This document shows, piece by piece, positions 12,057-24,164 of a stretch of DNA of 64,000 bases. This DNA comes from Dryas octopetala (Eukaryota; Streptophyta; Magnoliopsida; Rosales; Rosaceae). Position numbers and translations under genes: made by a program. How positions within the stretch are numbered: position 1 is the first letter of the stretch; every line of letters begins with the position of its first letter. Location: positions 12,751,738 through 12,815,737 of the forward strand of contig OY992833.1 of assembly GCA_963921425.1 (NCBI GenBank). The letters are read 5' to 3'. Below the pieces are notes generated by a model. That model saw only the letters and a program-made list of their open reading frames with translations, was not told the origin of the DNA and did no database searches.

Positions 12057-15000
12057 TTATCGCCCAGCATCATGAGGCTTTAATATTTGGGCTTGAGTTT
12101 GCATGCTTCTGTCGTACTCGAGAGTACCGGTTGTAATATTACCTTCACCTTTCACTTCCACAACGTAAGGATTTAAATTAGGTGATCCAAGCAAGTGGTC
12201 AATCTCGAGCTCTTTGGGAGATCGTTTGTAATCAACCTTTTCCCCACCTGCATGCTTCTCCATATCTTCAATTAATCCCTCGAGCTCCATGGATACTACT
12301 CTCATGGAAGGCCTTTCCCCCCCTTTTAACCTCAAACATCTTTTAGTCAGATCCGCCACTTTGTGGACCAACTCAAAGTTCCCCTCCTTGACTATTTCAG
12401 CATCAAGAATTTTACCCAAACTACCCTCTTCCACTGAACAAACAAAGAAGTTTGCTAGGCTTCTCTCTGCCTCAGGCTTTTCGAAAGACAGTGCCTTTAT
12501 GCTTGTTAGTAGCTCCGCTAGCACAACTCCAAAGCTATAGACATCACTCTTCTCTGTCAGAGTGTTTGACTGAAGATATTCAGGGTCTAAGTATCCGCGT
12601 GTCCCTTGCACTAAAGTTGATAGTTGATCTTGATCTTCAGGAACCAATCGTGAAGCTCCAAAGTCTGAAACTTTTGCTGTGTAATCCTTATCTAATAATA
12701 TGTTTGATGCTTTCACATCTCGGTGTATGATTTGCAAGGAAGTAGAGTAGTGTAAGTATGCCAGTGCATCTGCAGTATTTGCTGCTATATTTAATCGTTT
12801 CTCCAATGACAGTGGTGGTCGTGGTCCGTCTTTGCCCACTTTTTTATGAATGTGATCATAAAGAGTGCCATTGCTGACATACTGGTAAACCAATATAGGC
12901 GTTGGAGTCTCCAAACAACAACCCAAGAGCCTCACCACATTTCTGTGGTTGATTTGAGAAAGAACAATCAACTCATTAACAAACTGATTAATTTGGGCTG
13001 GGGGGGCATTAACTTTGGACTTCTTTATGGCAACATATGTTCCTTCTGGCAGCTTTCCTTTGTAAACTATTCCATAAGCTCCTTCACCAATTTTTTCATG
13101 GTAATTGTGTGTGGCCTTCTTAAGTTCTTCTTCAGTAAAAATTCTGGGAGTTGTCACAACAGTTCCATTGTAACTAGCCAGTTGTTGTTTTAAATGTAAG
13201 CCACCATTTTGTTTAAAGTACATGCCTTTGCGTCTCAGGACCTTTCTTCTCTCCATTCCGCAATATATCCAAAAAATTACAATCAGTAAAACAAAGAAGC
13301 TCGCGAGGACACCTGCACAAATTGAAATCGATCATAACCAAATTTGATTTTTGTAGATTAACTATTTAATGTAATTCTATATAATATTATAGAAAATTAG
13401 GATTAAATACCAAATGTCAATAGTTTTTTAATAAAGCAGTAAAACACTAATTTTTTTTAGTTTAGGTACCGTACTAACCTAGAGTAAAACATTTTGGATT
13501 AGGTCACAAATCAGTTTGTTATACAGTTGTGACTGTTGAACAGTTACAGTTGTAATTGTCGAACAGTGTGACAATTTAAAATTTATAAAAAATTCAAATT
13601 TTTAAGGGTTTCATACTTTTGATTTAGGTTTGGGGGATGAAATCCTATAATCCAAAGACTAAATATTAAAATTTAAGCCTTGCAAATATTGAAAAAACAA
13701 CAAATCAATAAAAAAGTTATGACTGTTAGACAGTCACAGTTCGATATAACCATGTTTTTTAAAGTTGGTACCTAAACTGAAATTTAGTACCTAAAGTGAA
13801 ATGACATAAATGTTTTAGTAGTTGAAATGAAAAAACATTATAATTTGGTACCTAAAGTCAATGGACCTATAATATTATGGGGTTGGATGTCAGAAGTAGA
13901 TTAATTTAAAAGAGAAACATATCTTGGCTTTGTTATCTAGTGTTTTCTTTTTGAGCTTCAAAGGTTCGAAAAGTGATATATATAGACTAAATATATACAT
14001 GTATTTCAATGAAATTTAATTTTTATTCACACTTGGGTTTTCCTAATGATAGTTAATGTAATTTGCAATTCGATCATTCTTTTCGTTATTTCGTAAGAGA
14101 ATAGGAAATTAGATCGTCATTCGACGATAAGATGTAATTTTAAATAGACCCGAGTATTAGATTGACTATAATTTTGGTTTTGGCCCTTTTATTTCATATA
14201 TTTGTAGGTAATTATTAGTTTAATTATGAATATATATGTATGTTCATTAATCTTTACCTACATATTTGTAGGTACACTAATATGATATTATGAACATGTT
14301 AATTTGTAGGTATATTAATATTAAATTATGTGCATTACAACAATGTTCATATTTTGTAAGGATGTTAATGTACCTATTTATGTGCTAATAATTTAACAAT
14401 ATTGTACCTACAAATATATGTAGCCGAAGGACCGCGAACTTAACAAGCAATCAAACACCATGGTTTAATGAAAATTTAATCTTATGGAAAGGTGGAAATA
14501 TAATTTTGCTTTCTAAGAAAAAAGCTTACGAGAATATTGGGTTCTTATTTTGTTGTTAGAACAAAAATAATTTATTAGAATTTTGGAGCGCAAATTAAAT
14601 AAATGGATGAGTTTTAGATGCAGTCCTTTGTATTCAATGTCATATATATATATAGTATTACTGTTTTTTCTTAGACAAACTGTTTACCTTTTCTCATTTA
14701 GATCTGTTTTAACAAGCAGGCCAGTACTCATCTATTTCAGTTCCTTTATTAATTATTATTATTATTTTTTCTAACTTTTGTTTTGAAAATCATGAACAAC
14801 TATACATGTAGTACGACTTGTCTGCGCGCTGTATATTTCTCATTGTTTCGGTGTTCAATTAATTAGCTATAATGAGATATAGGGTGCATATATGCATGTT
14901 AATTTAGGTAGCTAGTACATACCCACTGAAATCTTCATCTTCTTTGATCCCTTATATGAACCGCTGTATGAACAAGTGTAATTTCCGGGTGTATTTTTGC

Positions 15001-15195
15001 AGACTCCATTCTGGCAGGGGTTTGTAGACTGCAGGCACTCATCTACATCTGAAAATTAATTAAGAAAGGAAAACTCATATAAGTACATATATATGTATAT
15101 ATATATATATATATCACAGATCAATCAGGTTCATTAAATCCCTATTTTTGAACCTTAATTTCCTGCTGCAACAACAACAAATTTATGTGTTTAAC

Positions 15196-15231
<36 letters not shown>

Positions 15232-16336
15232 GCATGCATATATACAGGATGGTTCAGATGTTTGCACATAACACCAAGTGTTAGGCGACCATTACAGACC
15301 TCGATCTCAGTAAGTGTAAAATTTTTCAGCACCAAGTAATTGAACCTCGTTTGTCGGCTTTTATGTTAGAGTTTAACTCTAGAATGTTAAACTCTAACAT
15401 AAAAGCTTTTTGGGATGTGTGTGCATGTATATATAAAGAATATGGATCACCTTGGCAACCATCTGGGAGATATGGGTTTCCTTGGTAACCTGGCAAGCAC
15501 TGGCATATGTAACCATTCCGATTTTCGGGGTTGACACACTTGCTGCTATTTGCCTTGCATGCAAAATCCTCCCTCTTTTCAGCTACATCACATGGGTCTG
15601 ACTCATTGCCAATTGCCCAATTAAGAACCATTGGAAGGTATGTTGTGTTTTTCAGTTGTTCAAAACTTGTGCGGGAGAAATTGAACTTGGTTTCTTCGAC
15701 AATGAAGGCGTAACTGCAGGGGTTAAAGTCAAATATGCCAGAATGATTGTTATAGCTACTCAATCTCACAGTACGGTTATTCAGTCCACCGGGGATGGGA
15801 GTTTTGCAACACCCAACGCCAGAGCAAGAGCCGTCATCATTAACGCTGCTAAGGTTGTCACATAAGGACATGCATCCAGTTCTCAACCTTTCTTCGCCTC
15901 GGAAGCCTCCGAAAATTGCATAAGTGTCACAACCTACAGCAATGAACTTGTTTTTGGTATCTGAGATGGTATAAGGAGGCCTCAACGTGAGCGAAGGGCT
16001 GTTTTTTTCCGTACTCTGACCCTTGTTGTCATAACAATCTCGGGCTACGTGCTGCAATATTTGCAGCTCACTCTCATTAAGAGGTATGTCAGTAACTCGG
16101 ATGTTGCTTTTCCTCAAATATGCCGTCGACTCGTTAGCCGTACAATTGATGAAAAATCTTTCATTCAGGTAACAATCTTTATTAAGGCCAAATGGATATG
16201 GAACTGAGAGATTACCACAGTGGGTTGGGCAGCCAGGCTTGGCCAATTGAGACAGCTGAACCTCAGCCGCTGCTACTGTTGTTGCAGCAGCAGCAGCTAA
16301 TATTAACAAAGAGAGTTGCATGAAAAGCTGCTTCAT
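12057..16336 (-). CDS. Wall-associated receptor kinase (WAK/WAKL), three exons, complete
   Basis: Exons 16336-15451, 15048-14923 and 13312-12057 join in phase to 755 codons. Residues 1-24 form a signal peptide. A GUB_WAK cysteine-rich domain follows (PGCPTHCGNLSVPYPFGL, residues ~34-51), then a first EGF-like module at the end of exon 1. Exon 2 encodes a calcium-binding-type EGF repeat starting DVDEC. A transmembrane helix (VLASFFVLLIVIFWIYC) opens exon 3. The kinase has the glycine loop IGEGAYG (412-418), Lys in VAIKK (434), HRDVKASN (534-541), DFG (554-556) and GTRGYLDPEY, so it should be an active RD Ser/Thr kinase. This EGF-TM-kinase exon layout is typical of WAKs, which bind pectin or oligogalacturonides at the plasma membrane. 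Introns of 402 and 1610 bp. A TATA box lies ~135 bp upstream of the ATG. Confidence 0.95.
15357..15406. repeat. Perfect 21-bp inverted repeat in WAK intron 1
   Basis: GCTTTTATGTTAGAGTTTAA plus C (15357-15377) is the exact complement of 15386-15406, with an 8-base loop. It lies 45 bp downstream of exon 1 in the transcribed direction. It may be a tiny foldback element or a replication scar. Confidence 0.95.
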
Positions 16337-16469
16337 GACAACCGTTTACTTCCAATTCTAGTATTGTATTGGCTAATGCTTATGAATTATGATGATGAGT
16401 AAAGTAGGTGCTAGCAACTAGCAAGCAAGCACTTTTATTTGTAGCAATTATAAGCAAAACTCTTGCCTG

Positions 16470-16480
16470 GTATATATAAG
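16470..16480 (-). promoter_or_regulatory. TATA box of the WAK gene
   Basis: CTTATATATACC on the minus strand, about 135 bp upstream of the WAK start codon, leaving room for a ~100-base 5' UTR. Confidence 0.65.
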
Positions 16481-18104
16481 CAAAGCGACGGCGGGCAATA
16501 TTGATGGTGGCATCCATTGACTAAAACAAACAAGTAACTACTTTCTACTTTTGCTATTGGGTTAACATTAGTAATGATTCTCCAATTATATTATGTTTCT
16601 CACTTTCTTTCGTCAATTTCATTTCCCTAAAATATTTTCATGAATCTCACTTTAGTCATTTTCTGTCATACATATCTATTAGTTGTTTTTTTTTTTTTGG
16701 TTACATTGTAAGAAATCGTCACCATCACATTGAAGTCGTCTCTATTATTTCCTATTAGTAAATGCAATTAATGGAACATAAATACATCCCCACTTGTTAA
16801 ATGGTAATACGTACACTAATAATACTCAATTAATATATAACCCCATATCTCCCACTTTCCCCCACTTGGTATTTGGTAATAGTCAATAAGACAAGGAGCT
16901 AAATAAGTCTTTCTCTTTTCTTGGTAAATAGGCTTGCACACAATAATTTTCAAAATTATTAACAAGAATAAAGAAGCAATTAACATAAGGATAAGGGCGA
17001 GATGAATATGTAAAGGCTGGATGAGACGTTGGAGGAGGGGTAGGGCACTATGAGAACTAAAATACCCCTTAATTAAATAAAGGTCACGTGCATGGCACAT
17101 GAGTGTTTTAGACATAAAATATAAGAGAAATTACAAAAAAGACTAAAGTGATACTTATGCAATAGTTCATGCAAAATTCCAAAATAAAATTCATGCATGG
17201 AATAAAATGATATTCGGGGTATAATTCATGGACTATTACTATGGTTAACTCTTATATTTAATTAGTATATATAGGAGATATGATTAGCTTGGGAAGGGTG
17301 AGTTTCATACTATTCTTTTGCTCATATGTGCTTGCTAAATAACAAGCTACTTGGTCACTTGACATAAAACAAGTTATCAAAATTAATATTCTTCATATAT
17401 TAAACAGTTCAATAATGAAGGCCTCCTTGTTTATAAACATTTAGTTTAATAATCTATAAGATAGATACAAATTGCATTAAAATATTTTATGGGAGCGAAA
17501 AATTATGTTATTCACTGAAAAAAATGATAGTACTACTTAAATCCTTTCTTCAAGGCTTCTAGCTAGCTAGCTAGGAAGATGAAATATATATAACTAGTAC
17601 TGTACTACAACTTTAATTTGTATGTATTGGTTGTGTTTGTGAGAAATATATATAAGTGCTAGCCTGCATGGTCTTGTATATATAGGGCCTCACGGCTCAT
17701 GCATGCATATTTACTATTTAGGGTTGGTTAATAAGGGGAAATACGTACCTTCCTCAGTTCCTCTCTATAGTCTATACTTATCTCTATATTTTATTAATGT
17801 ATTCCAATGTTGTTCCTGTTCACATCATGGTGAGGTCGTCTATATTATTTCCTGTTGTAATAATCAATAAGCCAAGGAGCTAATTGAGTCTTTCTTTTTT
17901 CTTGGTAAATTAGTAGGTAGGCGCAAAGACAAGCACAAGCTGTCAGCTAGGGCCGGGATAATTAATATATGTTTTAACTAAAGATTATTAATTAGTTCAC
18001 ATACCAAATTGCCGATAGCGACTTGGTCCTTTTTTATTCCATAATCTTACTTGGGACAAAAAATGCTTGAGGGAGAGAGGAATTAATTATTCGAGAGTTA
18101 AGTT
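16481..18104. other. Intergenic DNA upstream of WAK, with a degenerate direct repeat
   Basis: No gene is supported. Segments at 16725-16940 and 17823-17935 share ordered similar blocks (GTCGTCT-TATTATTTCCT; CAAGGAGCTAA; AGTCTTTCT; TTCTTGGTAAAT), so part of the promoter-distal region has been duplicated about 1 kb apart. Confidence 0.5.
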
Positions 18105-18299
18105 TTGGAAAGAGGATTGGTGAAACGTGGGAATATTCTTGTGACTCGCTGGCTTGTGCAATGGAGTGGCTTCCCTCCTGAAGATGCAACTTGGGAGGAT
18201 GCTACCACCATCGGTTCAAAATTTCCTGACTTTGTTTTGGGGGCAGACTTGATGAGAACCCCAAATAATGCGTCACTGCAGATGGGCATATCTATATAG
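18105..18299 (+). pseudogene. Ty3/gypsy chromovirus integrase C-terminus with chromodomain
   Basis: The frame reads NILVTRWLVQWSGFPPEDAT followed by WEDATTIGSKFPDF, the chromodomain end typical of plant chromovirus integrases, which guides integration to chromatin. A natural stop at 18297 closes it. Everything upstream of the chromodomain is missing. Its last ~50 bases belong to the left arm of the large palindrome. Confidence 0.85.
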
Positions 18300-18787
18300 T
18301 ATATGAGTGGATACTTGGTTATTTAGTAATTTTCCCTGTTAGCTATTTTATTTAATTTATCGCTGGCACTGATCCCTTAGCTAGCCAGCCTAGCCCTTTA
18401 TTCTTTGTTCTAGATCTCAGATAGAATATATATATTCATGTACTGATGTTGAAAAACAGAGAAATATATTGTCAGTTTTCTTTAGTTTTCTATTCCTTTT
18501 ATTAGGTACCCATTAATAGGCTCTGATACCAATTAATGGGTACCTAATAAAAGGAATAGAAAACTGACAATATATTTCTCTGTTTTTCAACATCAGTACA
18601 TGAATATATATATTCTATCTGAGATCTAGAACAAAGAAGAAAGAGCTAGGCTGGCTAGCTAAGGGATCAGTGCCAGCGATAAATTAAATAAAATAGCTAA
18701 CAGGGAAAATTACTAAATAACCAATTATCCACTCATATACTATGTAGATGCCCATCTGTAGTGACGCATTATTTGGGGTTCTCATCA
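18250..18787. repeat. Near-perfect ~260-bp inverted repeat centred on a tRNA-iMet 3'-end sequence
   Basis: Left arm 18250-18517 and right arm 18532-18787 are complementary throughout apart from a 10-base insertion (TTTAGTTTTC) in the left arm, a 2-base difference and a few substitutions. The 14-base spacer contains GCTCTGATACCA (18520-18531), the 3' end of plant initiator tRNA-Met. Each arm holds the end of a chromodomain integrase gene and then a putative ~209-bp LTR (TG at 18304, CA at 18512), five bases from the primer-binding site. Confidence 0.95.
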
Positions 18788-19477
18788 GTTACCTTCACTC
18801 AGGGCTTCTAGATTTTAGTCCTTGAATAAGATTAAATTTCAATAAGAAATAGTGTAAGATTAGAAATTGATTTTAGTCATTTGACTATTGTCCACATCAG
18901 CATCCATATTACAGCTCATATTTATTTTCTTTTTAATATTTTTATTATTTCATTTGTTCCCAAAATAACCTTGTGATTAAATATTTTGATTTTTTTATAT
19001 TCCATATTTGTAGGAGCCAATTCAGGTTGATTTATACTGATTGACTCCTCTAATGATGCAAGATAAAAATACCTAAAAAATCAAAGTACACCAAAAGCAA
19101 AATTAATGATCAGGATTAAAAATTATCATGCATAAAATGAGAGAAATAAATGAAGTAAAAATACAATAGAATTAATTACTCTAGGGTACATGACAAGTAT
19201 TTTATTTAACCTCTACTATACTTATTGTTCAAATTTAACAATAAGGTCACATTTGTAAGTTATGATATTAAAAAAATATGTTATTTTTTTTTCTCTCTCT
19301 CTCTCTCGCGATCCACACTGCTCCACAACGAAGCTTCTTGCTCCTGCTTTCTCCCACAAATGGCGACCACCGGTGTGCTCCCTACACCAGCGCCGACTCA
19401 ACCCACCCTCCCCGCTACCGGCTGGCCACCACTTGCAGCAAATCGATGCGAGAAAGGGGAGTAATGTCGCCGGCTTC

Positions 19478-19511
<34 letters not shown>

Positions 19512-19689
19512 CTCTCTCTCTCTCTCTGTGCTTGATCGAAGCCTGCTCGAAGCCTTCTAATGGATCTGCTCCGAGCTTGATCGAAGCCTTGTAGATCTGC
19601 TTTGACCACTCCGACTTCTCCTCGATTGGGCATGATCACAGTTTGTGGTACGTAGACTCCTACTTTGATTTTTTATCAGTAGAAGGTTC
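18788..19689. other. Intergenic DNA with CT microsatellites
   Basis: CT-rich runs lie at 19291-19309 and 19479-19528 (CTTT and CT repeats). The short coding-like block between them (19340-19460) is proline- and threonine-rich in more than one frame and gives no recognisable product. No gene is supported. Confidence 0.5.
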
Positions 19690-19985
19690 TTGATTCTGAA
19701 ACTGCAATTTCTGGAACATTGGAAGTAAACTGAAACTGCAGTTTATTGGAGTTGTAGTTACTAACTGCAGTTTCTGAAACTACAAATGAACTGAAACTGC
19801 AGTTTATTTGAGTTGCAACTGCAGTTTCAGAAACTGCAGTTTATTTGAGTTGCAACTGCAGTTTCAGAAACTGCAGTTTATTTGAGTTGTAAGCTTGCAG
19901 TTGTAGTGTAAGTGAAACTGCAGTTTCTGAAACTGTAAAGTAAACTGAAACTGCAGTTTTTTTGGAGTTGCAGGCTTGCAATTGC
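19690..19985. repeat. Palindrome-rich minisatellite built on AAACTGCAGTTT
   Basis: The 12-base palindrome AAACTGCAGTTT or its core ACTGCAGTTT occurs at least nine times, spaced by TATTTGAGTTG or CAG linkers. The best-kept part is a ~38-bp unit repeated at about 19795-19885. The array can fold in many registers. Confidence 0.9.
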
Positions 19986-21010
19986 AGAACGATGCTTGTG
20001 AGTGAAGATGAACAATTGTCGATTTGGTAAAGTTGAAGAAAGAGATCGATTTGGCAAAAAAAAGAAGAATATCAGTTTTGGGCTGTTTGTGTAGCTGGTT
20101 TGGTTGTTATGCGTTTCTTTTGGAAGGTGTCCGCATGTTATATATTGGGGGGCTGGTAGATAGTGTCCGCAAGTTAATAAAAATAGATTAAGTAGTTTTG
20201 GTTAATATTTTGCTTTGTTAGTACCTTATAATTAATGGACTCAATACAATATATATATATATAAGGAATGTACCTAAAGAAAATACCTAAAATAAAGTAC
20301 CAAAAGCTTTTCAAAAATACAGGCAATATAGTTAATCCTAAAAAGGGCATTATTGGAAGATGGAAAAAAATTGGGAAAAAAATAAAAATATGATATTGAA
20401 TGTTTATGCTAACATGGACATAGGTCAAAGGACTAAATGCTCACATGGCTGCCCAGTCAAATTAAGGACTAAAGTTAGATTTCAAATATCTAACAAGATT
20501 ATATATATTAGAAAGCATCTTTCCCAAGGATTACAATATAAAAAGAGTCTGTTAATGAACAGTACGGACACCTTATTTTCTTAATCAAACCCACCCAATG
20601 CCCCCTCCTTCCTTTGCGGGCCAACTATTACAAGAGCATATTTTTATTTCCAGACACTCATGAAAGCTACAACACTCAAATATAATGCACATATGCCACA
20701 TTGCCCCTACACACATCATGAAGTCATCACTCTTTTTTGTTAAAGTGTAAAACTGTACATAACAAAAGTAAAATATATTTTTTATATCTTTTACTATTCA
20801 TTTAGTTCTCATAAGGCTTTTGAAAGAAACATCTTTTCACTTTTTTTGTCAACTCACTCATAAAGCCATAAATAAGTTAAAATATAAATTAATTTCAGAG
20901 ATAGATATTCGTTTTGCAATGTTAAAAATATCAAACACTTTCATTGTTATAAATATCAATCAATCCCTTTTTTCAAAAAAAAAATAAAAAAATCATTTTT
21001 ACAAAGAATT
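19986..21010. other. AT-rich intergenic DNA
   Basis: I see no gene. ACCTAAA and AAAGTACCAAAAGC motifs at 20270-20310 resemble 19060-19110, and TTTAGTCC/GGACTAAA-type blocks near 18820 and 20425-20475 are roughly inverted. One non-autonomous transposon of about 1.7 kb could span 18.8-20.5 kb, but I could not define its ends. Confidence 0.3.
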
Positions 21011-21338
<328 letters not shown>

Positions 21339-22033
21339 GCCCATTGAAAAAAGCTTAAGAAAAAGCAATGGTACAAATTAAGCCTCTGTGAATGGTAGTA
21401 GCAGTACTAGTAGTAGTAGCAAACTAGCAGTAGTAGTTACAGTACCGGCTTGTGACTCGGTCAGGTCAGACTCAGTCCCATCTCGAAGGAGATGAGTGAG
21501 TTCAATTAGTTCATTTTCTCCTGTACAATATGGGATTCCTTTTCTCTGTCTTTCTCTCCCTTTCTCTTCAAACACTGTGAATTAATTAAAATCTTATTTA
21601 TTAAAACAAAGAAATGAGGATGGTGGATTTGGTACTAATGGACTAATAGATTTATCTCTTTCTTCAATTCTATCCCATTAGAAAAGAAATTGAAAGAAAA
21701 AAAAGAGAGAAAGTAGGTGCTGTGTTCTGGTTGATATTTTTCTATTCTATTCATTTGACTGCTTTTGCTTTGGTTCTTGTCTTAGATGCCTACTACCCCT
21801 TACTTTATTTTCTCCTCCATCACCCAAAGCTTTTTTTTGTTTTTTTTTTTTTGTTTCTGTTCTTCTTTTGATTAAAATAGTTAAAGGAGAAAATTTAAAG
21901 AAATGAAAGGGACTGGGTCAAAGAATTGTAAAGAAGTGGACCAACATGTCGTATTTGTTGACGGTTGACCAAAGCAACTTGTGGGGATGGCAACTTGGCA
22001 GTTGCCAGTTGGAAGAACGGCTAATTTATACTG
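21339..22033. other. Likely 3' UTR of the WRKY fragment and intergenic DNA
   Basis: 21339-21600 contains GTAGTAG repeats and a pyrimidine-rich tract, and may be duplicated 3' flank of the parent WRKY gene. The rest is AT-rich with T and A tracts. No gene is supported. Confidence 0.4.
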
Positions 22034-22245
22034 AAAGGTGGGTATTGGGTAAATGGGTTGAGAGAGAGAGACTTTTTAAATGCAATTTTGTTGGTTTGTG
22101 TTTGGTTTCTGGGAAAAGGTTGGATGAATTTGGAGGAAAAGGTGGGTATTGGGTAAATGGGTTGAGAGAGAGAGAGAGACTTTTTAAATGCAATTTTGTT
22201 GGTTTGTGTTTGGTTTCTGGGAAAAGGTTGAATGAATTTGGAGGG
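22034..22245. repeat. Tandem duplication, 104-bp unit, two copies
   Basis: 22034-22137 and 22138-22245 are nearly identical. The second copy has two extra GA dinucleotides and one G-to-A change. High identity indicates a recent event. Confidence 0.97.
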
Positions 22246-22297
22246 AATTGCAGAGAAAATAGTTTGCCTACAAAGTGAAAGAGGGGGATTAAATCAA

Positions 22298-22856
22298 GGC
22301 TTATTATTTGGTTTACCCCCTAAAAGTAATTAGAATTCTGACATTACCCTTCATGATTTTTTTGTCTCACTTTATTCCCTAAAACTATTTTTCGTGTATC
22401 ACTTTATCTCTTGTTTACTATTTTCTTATTTTTACAAATTTTAAAAATTAATTAAAAATAGCTCCGAACTCAGAAAAATATACGAAAAATTCCTACGGAC
22501 TTGTCTTGACTAGTACTAATTTACTATGAGGTCAAATTACAAATTTTCCCTCCGAGTGTTTCTAAAAAATTTGTGGGGTCAAAGTGTTAAGTCTTAAAAT
22601 TTTAATATAGTTGGAGAAAAAATTGGTAATTTGACTCCATAGTAAATTAGTACTAGTCAAAAAAAGTCCGTAGTAATTTTCTGTATATTTTTCTAAGTCC
22701 GGAGCTATTTTTAATTAATTTCCAAAATTTGTAAAAATAGGACAGGGGTAAAGTGATACACGAAATTAGTTTCAGGGAGTAAAGTGAGATGAAAAAAACA
22801 TCAGGCGGTAATGTGAGAATTCGAATTACTTTCAGGGATAAACCAAATAATAAGCC
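22298..22856. mobile_element. Foldback Mutator-like MITE, 559 bp, 9-bp TSD
   Basis: The ends GGCTTATTATTTGGTTTA and its complement start inverted repeats that run about 240 bp each with scattered mismatches, leaving a small centre. TTAAATCAA flanks both sides (22289-22297 and 22857-22865). No coding capacity is seen. TSD length supports the Mutator superfamily. Confidence 0.93.
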
Positions 22857-22865
22857 TTAAATCAA

Positions 22866-24164
22866 AGACCTCGAGACAAAGGTGTTGGACCCTTATCATT
22901 GATAATTTGTAATTTGTAATTTGTAATTGACTAATCTAATTGGGGTTTCAATTGAGGTTTAGAGTATAGGGTATTTAGGGTATAGTTTTGTAGTAAACAT
23001 ATACATAAAAAAATTATAAGTTAGGAAATACTATAGTATTATAAACTATATACTATATAGTACTATCAAATATATAATTAGTGTTTCAATTGAGGTTTAA
23101 ATTGGTAATTTGTAATTGACTAATCTAATTAGGGTTTGAGGGTTTCAACTCAGGTTTCAATTGGGGTTTCATACTTTCATTTGATTTTGGGGTTTCATTT
23201 AATTTTGGTGTTTCAATTGGGGTTTAGAGTATAGGGGCCATAGGGCATTTAGGGTATAGGGTATAGTCTTATAGTAAACAATAATATATAAAAAAATTAT
23301 AAGTTAGGATATACTATAATATTATAAACTATATACTATATAGTACTATATATATAATATATATATAGGCCATATAGGGATATATATATATAAAATATAT
23401 TTTAGGGTCTAAAATATAGCTAGGTTAATATTAATTTTATTATCTAAAATGTGTATTAATGTGTAAAAAAGTGTATGAAAAAGTGTATAAAAATGTGCTA
23501 AAAAAGTGTATAAAAATATAAAATGGTATAAATATGTATAAATATATATCTTTATACATATCCGGTCCAATCCGACTTCAAGAAGAGCAACATTAGAACC
23601 AAAACCGTAGTGAACCGGTCTGGTCCAGTTTGGTCCAATCTTTGACCAGTTTTGGTCAACACGATTTTTACGATTTTTTCACCTCTGGTTTGGTTCGGTA
23701 TGCCCCGTTTGCAGTTTAAATGCCCACCCCTTGCTAGCTAACATCTCGAAATGATATATATAAGTGATGTGTTTGGTTTAATTACCTGTGTGTAAACCCA
23801 AATAAGAGTTGCTTTTAGGCTATTGAACTAAACTTATACATTTTCAATTTTTTTTTTTTTTAAATGACACAATGGTACATTGTCATTGTTAAAATATAAA
23901 TGGTAGGTTGTCACTGACAAATAGTAACAACCACATTTTGAACCAAATTAAAAAATGATCATTGTCCATTAGAGAATTGCCACCATTAGACATTAGCAAT
24001 AACATAAAACCATTAGTCATCCCCACCCAACCCATGATCAAAGTATTTTTTAACAAGCTACACGGTATGTTGTTACTAACAAGCAATAACAATAATAATA
24101 ACTAACATATTGTTACTGCTTGACAGTAACAATAACTAACATGTTGATACTGCCAAATAGTAAC
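22866..24164. repeat. AT-rich DNA with a diverged direct duplication
   Basis: 22943-23070 and 23209-23351 match in order: GGTTTAGAGTATAGGG, TTTAGGGTATAG, AAAAAAATTATAAGTTAGGA, then ACTATATACTATATAGTACTAT. TA-rich low-complexity sequence follows to about 23545. No gene is supported. Confidence 0.75.

Noticed and set aside
12289-13193. Plus-strand frames opposite the WAK kinase exon.
   Set aside because: They are shadows of the kinase coding strand, with no independent signals.
13388-13880. Possible MITE in WAK intron 2 with loosely inverted GGTACC/AACAGT blocks and TATAATATTA at both sides.
   Set aside because: Inverted similarity is patchy and the TSD is low-complexity, so boundaries cannot be defended.
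18520-18531. A tRNA gene at the tRNA-Met-like sequence.
   Set aside because: Only the 12 bases of the 3' end are present. There is no cloverleaf. It is a primer-binding-site derivative.
18788-20590. One ~1.7-kb non-autonomous transposon enclosing the TGCAGT minisatellite.
   Set aside because: Blocks near the edges are roughly inverted, but no clear termini or TSD could be found.
22920-23270. TTTAGGG motifs resembling plant telomere repeat.
   Set aside because: They occur singly within a diverged AT-rich duplication and never as a tandem (TTTAGGG)n array.
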